Source: Anisodus tanguticus
Taxonomy: Eukaryota; Streptophyta; Magnoliopsida; Solanales; Solanaceae
Direction of reading: 5' to 3'
Length of the DNA stretch: 64,000 nucleotides
Assembly (NCBI GenBank): GCA_034509755.1
Contig: CM067549.1
Location: 48,881,052 to 48,945,051 of the forward strand
In this document: positions 45,236 through 56,405 of the stretch, piece after piece
Numbering within the stretch: position 1 is the first letter of the stretch
Layout: every line of letters begins with the position of its first letter
The notes under the pieces: model-generated
The model's database searches: none
What the model was told of the DNA's origin: nothing
What the model saw: only the letters and a program-made list of their open reading frames with translations
Translations under genes and position numbers: made by a program

Positions 45236-45871
45236 ATAGTTAGAAAATGGGGACCCCAAAATTTGTGGGAGTAAAGAAATAGCCTTAGAGGCCTTAGCCT
45301 CTAGCCGCCACTATCTTTAAAGTGTAATAAATATAACCTTCTGTGCTAAGATGACACAAATAGTGTGGTCACTCTCTTGGAGGCATGTGAGAGAAGAAAA
45401 TAAGCTATTTTTTTTTTATTAATATGGACATATATTCTTTTTAAATTGGACAACTTTGTAATTAATTAGTGAACATAATTAATTAACATTAAAATTTAAG
45501 TTGATATCTTTTTAAATAATTTCCTTTCTTTATTTGTGAAATAGAGTCAAATTATATTAATTTTTAATTTTTTAGAAATTAAAAACACCATGGAAGCTCT
45601 ATTCCACTCGAAAAACTCAGTCAATTTTATTCACCAAGAAATTAGCCTATTTTTTTTTGAAATAGAACTGGTTAAATTAAATATTTTCTCCATCTTTTTC
45701 ATTTTTTGGGTCTCAAAATTCAACAGACTCAGTTAAATTAGCACCAATCAAGCTCAAATTTCAACTACAACTTCACAACAACATTATCACCAAACTCATG
45801 TTAATCAATTTGGCCAACAACTAAGAATTTTGACAATCCATTTTTTTTATTCTTCAAGCTTTTCAATGTTT
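45236..45871. other. Left flank of Copia-3 insertion site
   Basis: AT-rich; from about 45690 it reads as part of a repeat that continues right of Copia-3 at 54807 ('caatgttt' before, 'tgttcaacaatggtgaatt' after). No gene. Confidence 0.5.
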
Positions 45872-46020
45872 TATAAGAGCGTGAAGAAGTTATGGAAAAA
45901 CTGTATATATTATCGAATGTATGAATGAGCTTAAATACACATCGTTCCTAAGAAGACTATTCTAACTTAAAGACAACTCTTACTATATATCTAGAGACTA
46001 ATCTATACTAAAGGATAAAG

Positions 46021-47033
46021 CTAAGAGATAAGCATAAATGACATAAGGATAAATATAAAGACTCCTAACAATGAGAAACGACATCTAGATGATGATGCTC
46101 CAATACCCCTCAAGTTAGGTGAGGTGTTGCTAAGCCTAACTTGAACAAGTTGCGGTCGAACGTCAGATGGTGCTTGCATAAATTGGGAGAGCTTATTAAC
46201 GACATAGGATATGTCCGGCCTAGTGAAAGAGAGGTATTGTAGTTTGACAATGACTCGACGATAGCAAGTGCCATCTGTCAACTTAGCTCCATCATCATGT
46301 TTGAGTACCTCAGTTGCACTCAAAGGAGTTTTGGCACTTTTGCAATCAGACATGATTTCGTCATTTAGGATTTCATTGACATAGTTGGCTTGTGAGAGCA
46401 CAAAGCCATGAGAATTCTGAATAACCTCAACACCCAAGAAAAATGTGAGATTCCCCGGGTCTTTTATCGAGAACTGAGTAGCTAGAGAAGAGATGACATG
46501 ATTCACACTATTAGGGTTGATTCCAGTGACGATGATGTCATTAACATAGACCAGAAGGAACGTGATGTCACCGAGACCATGTCGAACAAATAGAGAGCTA
46601 TCAGATTCAGTCTTAATGAATCCCATATAGAGTAGATGACCCTTAAGAGTAGTGTACCAAGCTCGAGGTGCCTATTTCAAGTCATAAATGGTCTTGCGCG
46701 GTTTACACATGTGAGAAGGAGTTACCTTGTCTGCAAATCCGGGAGGCTGCATCATGTACACTTCTTCGTCAAGGTCGCCTTGAAGAAAGGCATTATTCAT
46801 GTCAAGTTGACGAAGCGGCCAATGAAAGAAAAGAGCAATTGACAAGATGATACGCACTGTGGTAGGTTTGACGACAGGGCTAAAAGTAGCATGAAAGTCA
46901 ATTTCCGGTCTCTAAGTAAAGCCCTTCGCGAACAGTCGTGCCTTGTAGCGATCAACAGAACCATTTGTTTTCCTCTTGATCCTGAAAAGCCACTTGCAAG
47001 ACACAATATTCTTAGAAGGATCATGTGGAACAA
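46021..47033 (-). pseudogene. Copia-3 reverse transcriptase (broken, no RNase H)
   Basis: 46857-46672 has LRQLDMNNAFLQGDLDEEVYM. 46626-46021 has LLVYVNDIIVTG, where the second catalytic Asp of YVDD is Asn (reading YVND), then the connection TCYRRVIVKLQYLSFTRPDI. Right after NKLSQFMQAPSDVR the sequence jumps to the purine tract and LTR, so the RNase H domain was deleted. Confidence 0.82.
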
Positions 47034-47103
47034 GTTCCCAAGTCTATTTTTTCATTAAAGCATCAAGTTCATGTTTCATCGCTTCGCGCCACTCGGGGTA
47101 TTT

Positions 47104-49900
47104 TTATGCTTGTTTCACAGTAGTGGGTGTGATAGTGGGGGTCAAGTTGGCTAGATAATCAAAAATTTGGTTAGGTTTGCTAATATTGTTCTGGAACCTA
47201 GTGACAACACAGTTTGTGGGAGATGGACAGTGAGGCGGGGATGGGGCAAGTTCTGGCAGCAGCTGCAGGACAGGTTGGTGTGGAGCCATGGGTGGTACTA
47301 GGGGAGGGTTTTGATGGTGATATACTAAGAGGGGGGTTGTAGAACTGGTTGTGGGTTTGGCTATGGTAGTGAACATATTTATATGAGGGAATTGGGGTCC
47401 TGTAGATGAAGTAGGAATTTGGGATGGACTAAGACTCAAGTTTTGGGAATTGGGAATTGTAGTAGGAGAGGAAGAGAGTCTCACCTAAATGAGAAGTCTC
47501 AAATGGTTCTGAAATTGTGTCTTTTGCTGGTTAAGGGCTGGAAATCTTGGACTGTAAGGTAGAGTTGGAGCAGGGGACTGTTGGAGAAGACACAAGGGAG
47601 TAGGATTCTATTTCCTGCAAGTCTGCTTCTATATTGAGGGGTTGGACTACATTTGTAATATTGAAACGTGGAGGGGTGATTTTGGAAGAATCTGTAATTG
47701 TAGTATTAGCCCATTCCAAGTTAGAACTTTTAATTGTAGTATTGGAGAATAAGGTTTTAAAAGGAAAATTATTTTCGACAAACCTTATATCTCGGGACAA
47801 ATAAACCTTTGAATTAATCGGATCAAAACACTGGTGACAATGATGGGATAAGGAGAATCCGAGATAGACACATGGTGTGGATTTGGGTTTAAGTTTATTT
47901 TTGGAGTAGGGTTTAATCCATGGGTAATATAAGGAACCAAAAATTCATAGGGAGTCGTAATCATGTGGTTTTCCAAGTAGTCGTTGAAATGGGGATTGAT
48001 TATCTAACTAAGAAGTGGGCAAACAGTTGATGAGGTAGACAACATGATGACACGTAAAAGACCAAAACTGGGGTGAAAGAGACGCCTCATGTAAAAGTGT
48101 TCTTGCAGTTTCGATGATATGACGATGTCAACGCTCTGCAAGGACAACTCGTTGGGGTGTATAAGGCGGGGAAGAAAGGTGTTCAATGCTATGAAGAGAG
48201 GGATACGAATCAAGATTTTTATACTATCCTCCGCCATCTGTGTAAAGTGATAAAATTTTGGTGTCAAAGTATTTTTCCATCAGAGGATTGAATTTCCGAA
48301 AAAGCTCCTTAACTTCACTTTTATTCTTTAGTTTGTAAAGCCAAGTGTATTTTGTATATTGATCAACAAAGATACAAAAATACAATTTCTTATCAAAGAT
48401 AAAATTGGGGATGACCCCATAAATCACTAAAAATAATTTAAAGTTGTTTAGATCTATACAAAGATAATTGAGTAAATGGATACCGATGGGCTTTATTAGA
48501 TAAGCAGGAATTACAATGAGAAAATTTGTCTCGCTCATGAAATAGTAACGAGAATTTATTCAAAATAAACCTAAGAACTCTAGAATGAGGATGACCCAAT
48601 CATTGATGTCAAATAGTGATAGGAGTGGATGTGGTGGACATGTGAGCTTTGGGGACGTGAGACAGGCCACTCATATAGTCCATTGATTTATTAGTCGTGC
48701 ACCAACAATTTTCGCGTTTTCAGACCCTTCACAAGAAAATCAAAGGGAAAAAATTCAATAGACGCTAGGTTATTTTGACAAAATTTGGAAACAGAGAGAA
48801 GCTTGCATTTAATGGATGGAGCACACAGAGTGCTGGTTAGCTTAACAACATTATTTGATGCATTTAATTTAGTAGAACCAATGTGTGAAATGAGAATCTT
48901 GTTACCATCACCCATGGAGACATCCTCGTTATCGTGGTATGGTTTTAGGTTGTGCGGATCTGTTGTGATGTAGTGGGTGGCTCCTAAGTCGATTATCTAA
49001 GGGTTGGTGGAAGCATTGAACCTAGCAACATAATTGGCATGAGCTTAAATGTGATTATGTGACTTGGAGTGGCAAATATTTGCGGTGTGGCCAATCCTGT
49101 TACATAGTTGGCAGCGAATAACATTATTTGGGTTCGTGTTTGACTGCTACTGTGTAGCATGGTTACTGGCGCCCATACTATGAATTATTGTTCTGCCTAT
49201 AATTGTTGCGATTGTTGGTATTTGTGGCAACTGTGGAAGTGCTTGGGTTGGATATTTTTTTAGCATCCTCGTGACGGAGGAAGAGTTCATGGTCAAGTAA
49301 CTTTTCAAATAATTCTTCATAGGTGATATTTGTGTCACGTGCACGAATGGCAGGAGAGATCTCACGAAACTCTGGGCCAAGACCACTGAGTTATTTTGAC
49401 GATGAGTTCTGGGTTGGACATAGGGGCACCAACAGTGGCTAACTCATCTGAGACGAACCTATTGGTTTGAAGATATTCGGTAATGGAGCGAGAGTCCTTA
49501 GTGATGTGGGCAAGTTGATCACGCAGGCTAAAGAACCTGGTTTGAGACTTGTTTGCATAGGTGGTATGCAAGATGTGTCAAGTTATTTTAGTCGAGTAGA
49601 TCGCAGCAACATTGGATGCAATAGTGGGTTCAACATAGGCCATAAGGGCGTTCTGAATGAGTTCGTCCGGGCAGAACCAAGGTAAAAAAGCCAGATTTGG
49701 AGATATGTTTGTGCCAAGGGTGATAGTGCGACTCAGGGCCGGAGTGGTTCCATCGAGATGGGCAAAAAGATTGTAGCCATACTAAGCTTTACATATGGTG
49801 AAGTTATGTCCACCGCTGAGTTTGATGGGTAATTGGGAGACAAGATTGAACTGAATAATGATGTTGGTTCGGTTGTGTTGTCAGCATTGATAACTCTGAA
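47104..49900 (-). pseudogene. Copia-3 gag, protease and integrase remains
   Basis: 49571-49362: gag piece with FFSLRDQLAHITKDSRSITEYLQ. 48915-48691: MGDGNKILISHIGSTKL and LLSVSKFCQNN (pre-integrase). 48538-48224: integrase, with FVDQYTKYTWLYKLKNKSEV and LYTDGGG (normally SDNGGE). 47976-47104: the Pro/Ser-rich integrase-RT linker. All short and interrupted. Confidence 0.75.
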
Positions 49901-50077
49901 AGTATTACCCGTTACTGTTGGTACCCATCGAGTATTTGGAGGAAATTGTTTTTTGGATTTTACTCGTTAGAATTGTGTTGACTGTGATACCATATAAGAG
50001 CTTAAAGAAGCTATGAAAAACTGTATATATTATTGAATGTATGAATGAGCATAAATACACGTTGTTCCTATGAAGAC

Positions 50078-50284
50078 TATTATTGAATATTCTCCGAATG
50101 TTCTCTGTATATTTTGTAATTATGATAGATGTATATTTAAGGTAACTTAGGATTCTAATTGTATTAGGAATCAACCTTTGTAAGGTAAGTTACGATTCGT
50201 ACCATATTAGGAATCAACCTTTATACAACTATATATATTGTGAATAATGAAAGGAATCCCCAAGGAAAATTATTCTATCTTTCA
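50078..50284 (+). repeat. Copia-4 5' LTR
   Basis: Starts 'tattattgaatattctccg', ends 'attctatctttca'. Contains two near-copies of 'ttaggaatcaaccttt' about 50 bp apart. Canonical TG start is TA in both LTRs. Confidence 0.9.
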
Positions 50285-50437
50285 TGGTATCAGAGCCTAA
50301 AACCTAAATTCCTTCTCTTCCTCATTCTCGGCCGAAATTAGCAATTTTTTTTCTGATTTCACAAACAAAAAAAAAATCTGCTTTCCTCCCTTTTTCGGCC
50401 AAACCAGAAAATTTCTTTCCCTCGGCAGGCGGCAACC

Positions 50438-51253
50438 ATGTCTTCCCCCACAAATTCCGGTTCATCCACTGGCACACTTGACAACCCCTCTCAACGTTCA
50501 GTATCTTCTTTTCATCCGGCATTCGCCGTTAACAACATCAAGAATTTTATCCCTATAATTCTTGACCAAGAAGACTGTCAATATTCCATGTGGATGGAAC
50601 TATTCTACATTCATGCATGTGCATACAACGTGCTCGATCATATTGACGAATCTGTTCCTCATCCCACCGATGTTACAGACTCAATCTGGCGTCGTCTTGA
50701 CGCCATCGTCAAACAATGGATCTACGGCACCATCTCCAAAGACCTGTTGTGCACTATCATGAAAACAGGTGCTACGGCATGTGAACTTTGGGCCCGACTA
50801 GAAGAAATCTTTCAGGACAATAAAAATACTCGGGCCGTATATTTGGAAGAGCAATTCAATAATACCCGCCTCGAGAATTTTAACATGTCCGAATATTGTA
50901 AGCAACTGAAACTCATAACCGATCAACTATCCAACGTCGGGACTTCTATTTCAGAAACCAAGATGGTGCTTCAACTTGTTGCGGGTTTACCAAAAGGTGA
51001 ATATGACACACTCGCAACAATGATTCAACAAGCTGACCCTCTCCCAAGTTTCAACAAGGCACGTTCACAACTATTGTTGGAAGAAACTAGACGTGCTAAA
51101 CAAGAAGAACATAATCAAAAGGAGTTAGCCGTTGACGGGATGGCAACACTGCGGCCGGCAAGAACCAACCATCACAAAGATGTCCAAGCGGCAGAAGCAA
51201 GAAAAAGAATCGCAACAACAACAAGAAAATTTCAAATGTCTGTCCCCGACTGA
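50438..51253 (+). CDS. Copia-4 gag
   Basis: Uninterrupted 271-residue frame, ATG in context 'gcaaccATGt'. It has the Copia gag (UBN2-like) pattern: PIILDQEDCQYSMWMELF, WRRLDAIVKQWIYGTIS, ELWARLEEIFQDN, LEEQFNNTRLENF, LKLITDQLSNVG, LVAGLPKGEYDTLATMI. It forms the particle shell. No zinc knuckle is visible at the end; the frame shifts near 51200 into the pol frame, probably by an indel. Best-preserved retrotransposon gene in the window. Confidence 0.88.
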   Translation: MSSPTNSGSSTGTLDNPSQRSVSSFHPAFAVNNIKNFIPIILDQEDCQYSMWMELFYIHACAYNVLDHIDESVPHPTDVTDSIWRRLDAIVKQWIYGTISKDLLCTIMKTGATACELWARLEEIFQDNKNTRAVYLEEQFNNTRLENFNMSEYCKQLKLITDQLSNVGTSISETKMVLQLVAGLPKGEYDTLATMIQQADPLPSFNKARSQLLLEETRRAKQEEHNQKELAVDGMATLRPARTNHHKDVQAAEARKRIATTTRKFQMSVPD

Positions 51254-54200
51254 TTTGGGCCAGGCCTACACCACCGTGAACCTTCAACAGCCCGACGACA
51301 ATTGGTACATGGACACCGGAGCCACATCTCACCTCACCCGGTCGTCAGGTAACCTATCTCAACTACATCGGTTAAAGTGTCCTCAATTTATTACTGTCGG
51401 CAATGGTCATCACATTCCAATTGAAGGTTATAGTAACACACACACCAAACATCCACACCCACCTTTCTCCCTAAACCACGTCCTATACACACCTAACATC
51501 ATTAAAAACTTAATCTCTGTTAGAAAATTCACTAGCAATAATTCTGTGTCTGTCGAATTTGACCCTTTTGGTTTTTCTGTGAAAGAACTCAATACGGGGA
51601 AAATTCTTACACGCCACAATAGTGTGGGAGACCTCTACCCATTCACTCAATCTTCCGCTGTCAGACCGCAAGCACCTCTATCCCTTGCGGCAATCTCTCC
51701 CTTCACTTGGCACAACAGACTCGGACACCCCGGAGACCCAGTTTTTACTTCTTAGGACTTCTAAGCGTATTCAATGTAATAATGGGAAAATTGCCCAACA
51801 CTGTTTTTCTTGTCCACTAGGCAAACATACTCGTCTTCCATTTATGTCATCAAACAGTGTTACTTTCTCTCCCTTTGATATTGTTCATGCTGATTTGTGG
51901 ACATCTCCGATTGTTAGCTCTTTGGGTCATAAATTCTATCTAGTATTCTTGGATGATTTCTCACATTTTGTCCGGATTTACCCACCGAAATTTAAATCAA
52001 GTTTTTACAAAATTCCTCGAGTTTCACAAATTCATTAAAACACAATTTGAAAAATCTATCAAATCATTCCAATGTGATAATGGACGTGAATTTAATAACT
52101 CAGCATTTCACAATTTCTGTTCTAAACAAGGCATGGTTTTCCGTTTTTCTTGTCCCTATACTTCTTTGGAAAACGGAAAGGCTGAAAGAATTATACGTAC
52201 CATCAATAACATGGTTCGCACACTTCAGTTTCATGCCTGCCTACCACCACCTTTTTGGGTCTATACTGTCAAAATGGTAGAATCCCTTCTTAATATTTTA
52301 CCAACTAGCACACTCCAAAACAAGACCCCTACCGAAATCATATACCGTAGGCTACCATCATATGATCACCTACGTATTTTTGGATGCTTATGCTACCCCA
52401 ACATGGCCTCCACTGCACCTCACAAACTTGCCCCTCGCACTCTGCCATGTGTCTTCCTTGGTCTATCTCCTAATCATCGGGGCTACTTGTGCTATGACAT
52501 TGCTACTCGCAAAATCATCGTCTCCCGTCACGTCACCTTTGACGAGACAACCTTTCCTTTTTCAAATCTTCGGAAATTTCAGACCACCAATTACATTTTT
52601 CTCGATGAACCAAGTCTGTCCCCGATCATCCAAAATCTATACCAACAGCAGCCCACTGTTCTGACAGTCTCGCCACTATCCGGCACCACCCCAACAACTC
52701 CCTGCTCACCCCTACATCCCCCAGTCGAGTCACCGAAACCACTCCAGCTGAACTGCTGCCCATTGGTCCAGAACTAGTGGACCAGCAACCTCCCAGCCCC
52801 GACCCACCGCCACTGCCATCTCATCGTATGGAGACTCGTGCACAACATGGGATCATCAAACCCAAGGTTCACTTCAATCTCTCCACACAAACCTTATCAC
52901 CCATTCCAAAAAATCCAAAACTAGCAAAACTGGACCCAAATTGGAATGCGGCCATGTGCGAAGAATTTAACGCTTTAACCAAGCAGAACACTTGGGATTT
53001 GGTACCTAGACCCGAAGGTGTGAATGTTATCTGATGTATGTGGCTATTTCGGCACAAGTTCAGAGACAGTGGTGACTTAGAGAGGTATAAGGCAAGACTA
53101 GTCGCCAATGACACTAATCAGCAGGAGGGTATTGATTGTGGTGAGACATTCAGTCCGGTTGTTAAACCGGCCACTATTCGGACTGTTCTCAGTCTTGCTA
53201 TGGGCATGCATTGGCGATTCATCAGCTTGATGTCAAGAATGCATTCCTTCATTGGGATTTGAAAGAGACTGTGTACATGCATCAGCCTCCTGGCTTTGTT
53301 CATCCGGCAGCTCCACAGTTTGTGTGTCGTCTCAGGAAGTCATTGTATGGATTGAAACAGGCACCCCGAGCTTGGTATGATCGTTTTGCCAGGTATCTTC
53401 TGCAGATTGGTTTTGTATGTAGCATGTGTGATAACTCTCTCTTCACTTTTCACCGAGGTAGCAGCACTGCATATTTGCTATTATATGTCGATGACATTGT
53501 TCTTACTGCCTCATCTGACGGTTTGAAGAATGAAATCATTGCTCTACTCAAAACTGAATTTGCTATGACTGACTTGGGCAAGCTAAGTTATTTTTTGGGT
53601 ATATCGGTAACCAGATCTGGCAGCCACTATGTTCCTGTGTCAACGTAAGTATGCGAAGAGATAGTGTACAGGGCCAAGATGGCAAATTGTAAAATTATGC
53701 CAACTCCGGTGGACTCCAAATCCAAGCTTAGTGCCAATGACGGTGCGCCGCTTTCGATCCCACTCTATATCGGAGTCTAGCGGGTGTTCTTCGATATCTT
53801 ACATTCACTAGGCCTCGATATTACATATGCCGTTCGGCGGTGTGTGTCCGTACATGCATGACCCCCGAGAGTCCTATTTTGCCGCCCTCAAACGTATTAT
53901 CAGATACGTTAAGGGCACACTAGACTTTGGATTACACTTATACCCCTCTGCCCCAACCAAGTTACTTGCCTACATAGATACAGATTGGGCGGGATGTCCG
54001 GACACACGTCGCTCCACCTCGGGTACTGTGTATTTCTTGGGGATAATCTTATCTCATGGTCCGCCAAGAGGCAGGCCACACTATCCCGTTCGAGTGCTGA
54101 AGCAGAATATCACGGTGTTGCTAATGTAGTTGCTGAGATCTGTTGGCTCCGAAATCTTCTTTTAGAGCTCCAGTGTCCACTCCGCAAGGCGTCTATAGTC

Positions 54201-54452
54201 TATTGTGACAACATATCTGTCATCTATATATCTCATAATCCGGTCCAACATCAGCGGACTAAGCATATTGAGATGGATATCCACTTTGTGCGAGAGAAGG
54301 TTGCCCGTAGTCAGGTCAAAATATTACACGTGCCTTCCTCTTATCAGTATGCAGACATCTTCACAAAGGGACTACCGCGACAACTCTTCACCGACTTCCG
54401 ATCCAGCCTTAGCGTTCGGCCTCCTCCCGCTCCGTCTGAGGGGGAGTATTAG
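51132..54452 (+). pseudogene. Copia-4 pol: protease, integrase, RT, RNase H (frameshifted)
   Basis: Protease DNWYMDTGATSHLT near 51300 (intact DTG). GAG-pre-integrase FTWHNRLGHPG near 51705. Integrase: VFLDDFSHFVRIYP (51940), FQCDNGREFNN and LENGKAERIIR, with the last two acidic residues 35 apart. RT 52960-53640: IHQLDVKNAFLHWDL, YGLKQAPRAWYDRF and intact YVDDIVLTAS. RNase H 53970-54450: DTDWAGCPDTRRS, SSAEAEYHG, YCDNISVIYIS, QRTKHIEMD, YADIFTKGL. Frame changes near 51740, 51990, 52777, 53240, 53650 and 54050, plus a stop near 53035. Confidence 0.9.
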
Positions 54453-54653
54453 CGAATATTCTCCGAATATTCTCTGTATATTTTGTAATTATGATAGATG
54501 TATATTTAAGGTAACTTAGGATTCTAATTGTATTAGAAATCAACCTTTGTAAGGTAAGTTAGGATTCGTACCATATTAGGAATCAACCTTTGTACAGCTA
54601 TATATATTGTGAATAATAAAAGGAATCCCCAAGAGAAATTATTCCATCTTTCA
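54447..54653 (+). repeat. Copia-4 3' LTR
   Basis: Starts 'tattagcgaatattctccg', ends 'attccatctttca'; directly follows 'gagggggag'. Confidence 0.9.
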
Positions 54654-54806
54654 AAGACTATTCTAATTAAAAGACAACTCTTACTATATATCTAGAGACC
54701 AATCTATACTAAAGGATAAAGCTAAGAGATAAGCATAAATGACATGACGATAAATATAAAGACTCCTAACAATGAAAAATGGCATCTAGATGATGATTCT
54801 TCAACA

Positions 54807-55394
54807 TGTTCAACAATGGTGAATTCAAAATTCTTTTGTCATTTTCGAATCTCACCCTCTACGGCAGCTCCGTAAACCACCGTCCCTAGCATTCCTGTTT
54901 CGCTCATCGAACCACCCCGTTTCATCTAAAATACCACCGGACCTCCTCTAATCACCAAAGCTCAGCCATCACTCAACACCAAAAACTCCATAGTCGCTAC
55001 CCATTTCACAAAATCACCTTCATTTTTGCTACTAGACAAAGGAGAGCAAAAAGAACGGAGAAGAAACGAGAAAAATGAAAAAAAAAATTAAAGTGATAAA
55101 ATGATGAGTCAGGCGCGTGTATACACCACATCTAATGTAATTGGGATTTGGGTCCATATCAGCACATAAGGTGCAAATAAATACAGAAAAATAAAGTTTA
55201 TGGGGTAATAGGACCACATAAAGGTAAAGTGTATCGTTGAAACTTCGGGTATAGTTCAGGGGGTTAATTATACCTTATTCCTTTCCATGAATTGGATAAA
55301 CTGTGTCTTTGTTTAAAAGTTAATCTTATAATATTTAAATAAAATACGAATTAATCTAATATTATACCAACAAATGGCAACAATAAATTTAAAA
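54807..55394. other. Repeat flank right of Copia-3
   Basis: Continues the pre-insertion repeat seen left of Copia-3. Ends with 'aaacttcgggtatagttcag' and 'ggggttaattatacc', words common at the ends of an abundant plant DNA-element family. Superfamily not determined; no gene. Confidence 0.5.
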
Positions 55395-55720
55395 TGTATA
55401 TGGTGGTGGTGGTTATGGGTGACTACTAGGGATTGTGGTTGGTGATGGTAGTAATGGTTGATGGTAGTGTTTGTTGGTAGTAGCTAGAGGTGATGGTGGT
55501 TGGTAGTAGAGGTTAATGGTTTGACCGTGGCTAATAGTTTTGCTAGATGGTGTAATAGCTAATGGTGGTTTTGATGATGATGATGATTATCTGTAGTAAT
55601 TAGTAGATGTAGTGGTAATGGTTGTTAGTGGTAATGATTTGGGTAGCAATGGTTACAACTAACTGTGGTTATTGAAGGCGATGGTGGTTATAGCTGAGAA
55701 TAGTGATTGTAGTTTAGTGA
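55395..55720 (+). repeat. GGT/GAT-rich low-complexity tract
   Basis: Dominated by ggtggt, gatggt and tagtggt words without a fixed period: a degenerate trinucleotide-type microsatellite. Confidence 0.8.
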
Positions 55721-56405
55721 TTGTAAAATTTAAAAGAAAAAAACGCACTCAAAGATGGAAATTTTAAGATTAAGATTTAGACCTAGAACAACAAATGCAC
55801 TTAATAACTTAGATATAAATAATTAAGATTCAAATTTTCGTTAAGTGCAAATAGATGAGGCATAAAAGAGTATCACTTTTTTCGTTCCACCAATAACAAT
55901 GTTGAGCATCCAGTTCTCAATCATTTTCTCTCGAAAGACTTATATTGATCAACTTAGCAGACATATTGATTATTCTTATTCTCGTTAAACTCAAATATAT
56001 AATTACAAGCCTTTTGCAAAGATTTTTTTTATGTAAAGTCAAACGTGTCATTCTATGAATTTTTTACAAAATAATACAGCATTAGGATCCATCTCATGAA
56101 CTTCCTTGCAGAAATAAGATACCTTCCTTCTCTTTATAACCGCGTCGTCAAGGGAAAATCAACAGTATTTTCACTGAACTTTTATTTAACTCGAGGCTCC
56201 TATAGTGCCAACTTTTACTAATGTGTAGATATGAAGAGAACGGAGGAAATACGTGCCTTTTGATCGGCTGTTATCGGTACTGCAAAAGTAATCAAAAACC
56301 AAAAGAGTGAAACATGTTAACCATTTATAAGTAATCAAAACATAAATGTTACTTATTACTTTTATAAAGATCGAAGTGAACAAGCTAGACAACAAACAGT
56401 AAGAT
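55721..56405. other. Non-coding DNA
   Basis: No gene or repeat recognised before the Gypsy-2 LTR. Confidence 0.45.

Larger units (their letters stand above)
50078..54653 (+). mobile_element. Copia-4, LTR retrotransposon nested in Copia-3
   Basis: LTRs 50078-50284 and 54447-54653 (207 bp each), primer site 'tggtatcagagcc' at 50285-50297, purine tract 'gagggggag' just before the 3' LTR. Identical 5-bp target duplications 'aagac' at 50073-50077 and 54654-54658. I count about 11 differences between the LTRs, so it is not very recent. gag is intact; pol has several shifts. Confidence 0.92.
45872..54806 (-). mobile_element. Copia-3, old LTR retrotransposon split by Copia-4
   Basis: 3' LTR 45872-46105; internal region 46106-49992, with the primer site on the minus strand 'tggtatcacagtc' just below 49993. 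The 5' LTR lies in two parts, 49993-50077 and 54654-54806, because Copia-4 inserted into it. Flanks 'tgttt' and 'tgttc' are a probable 5-bp target duplication. Coding frames are badly eroded and no RNase H domain is present. Confidence 0.85.

Noticed and set aside
47104..47484. 126-residue Pro/Ser-rich protein
   Set aside because: It is the low-complexity integrase-RT linker of Copia-3 on the minus strand.
55395..55720. Glycine/valine-rich coding repeat
   Set aside because: GGT/GAT-rich but without a fixed period or an open frame through it.
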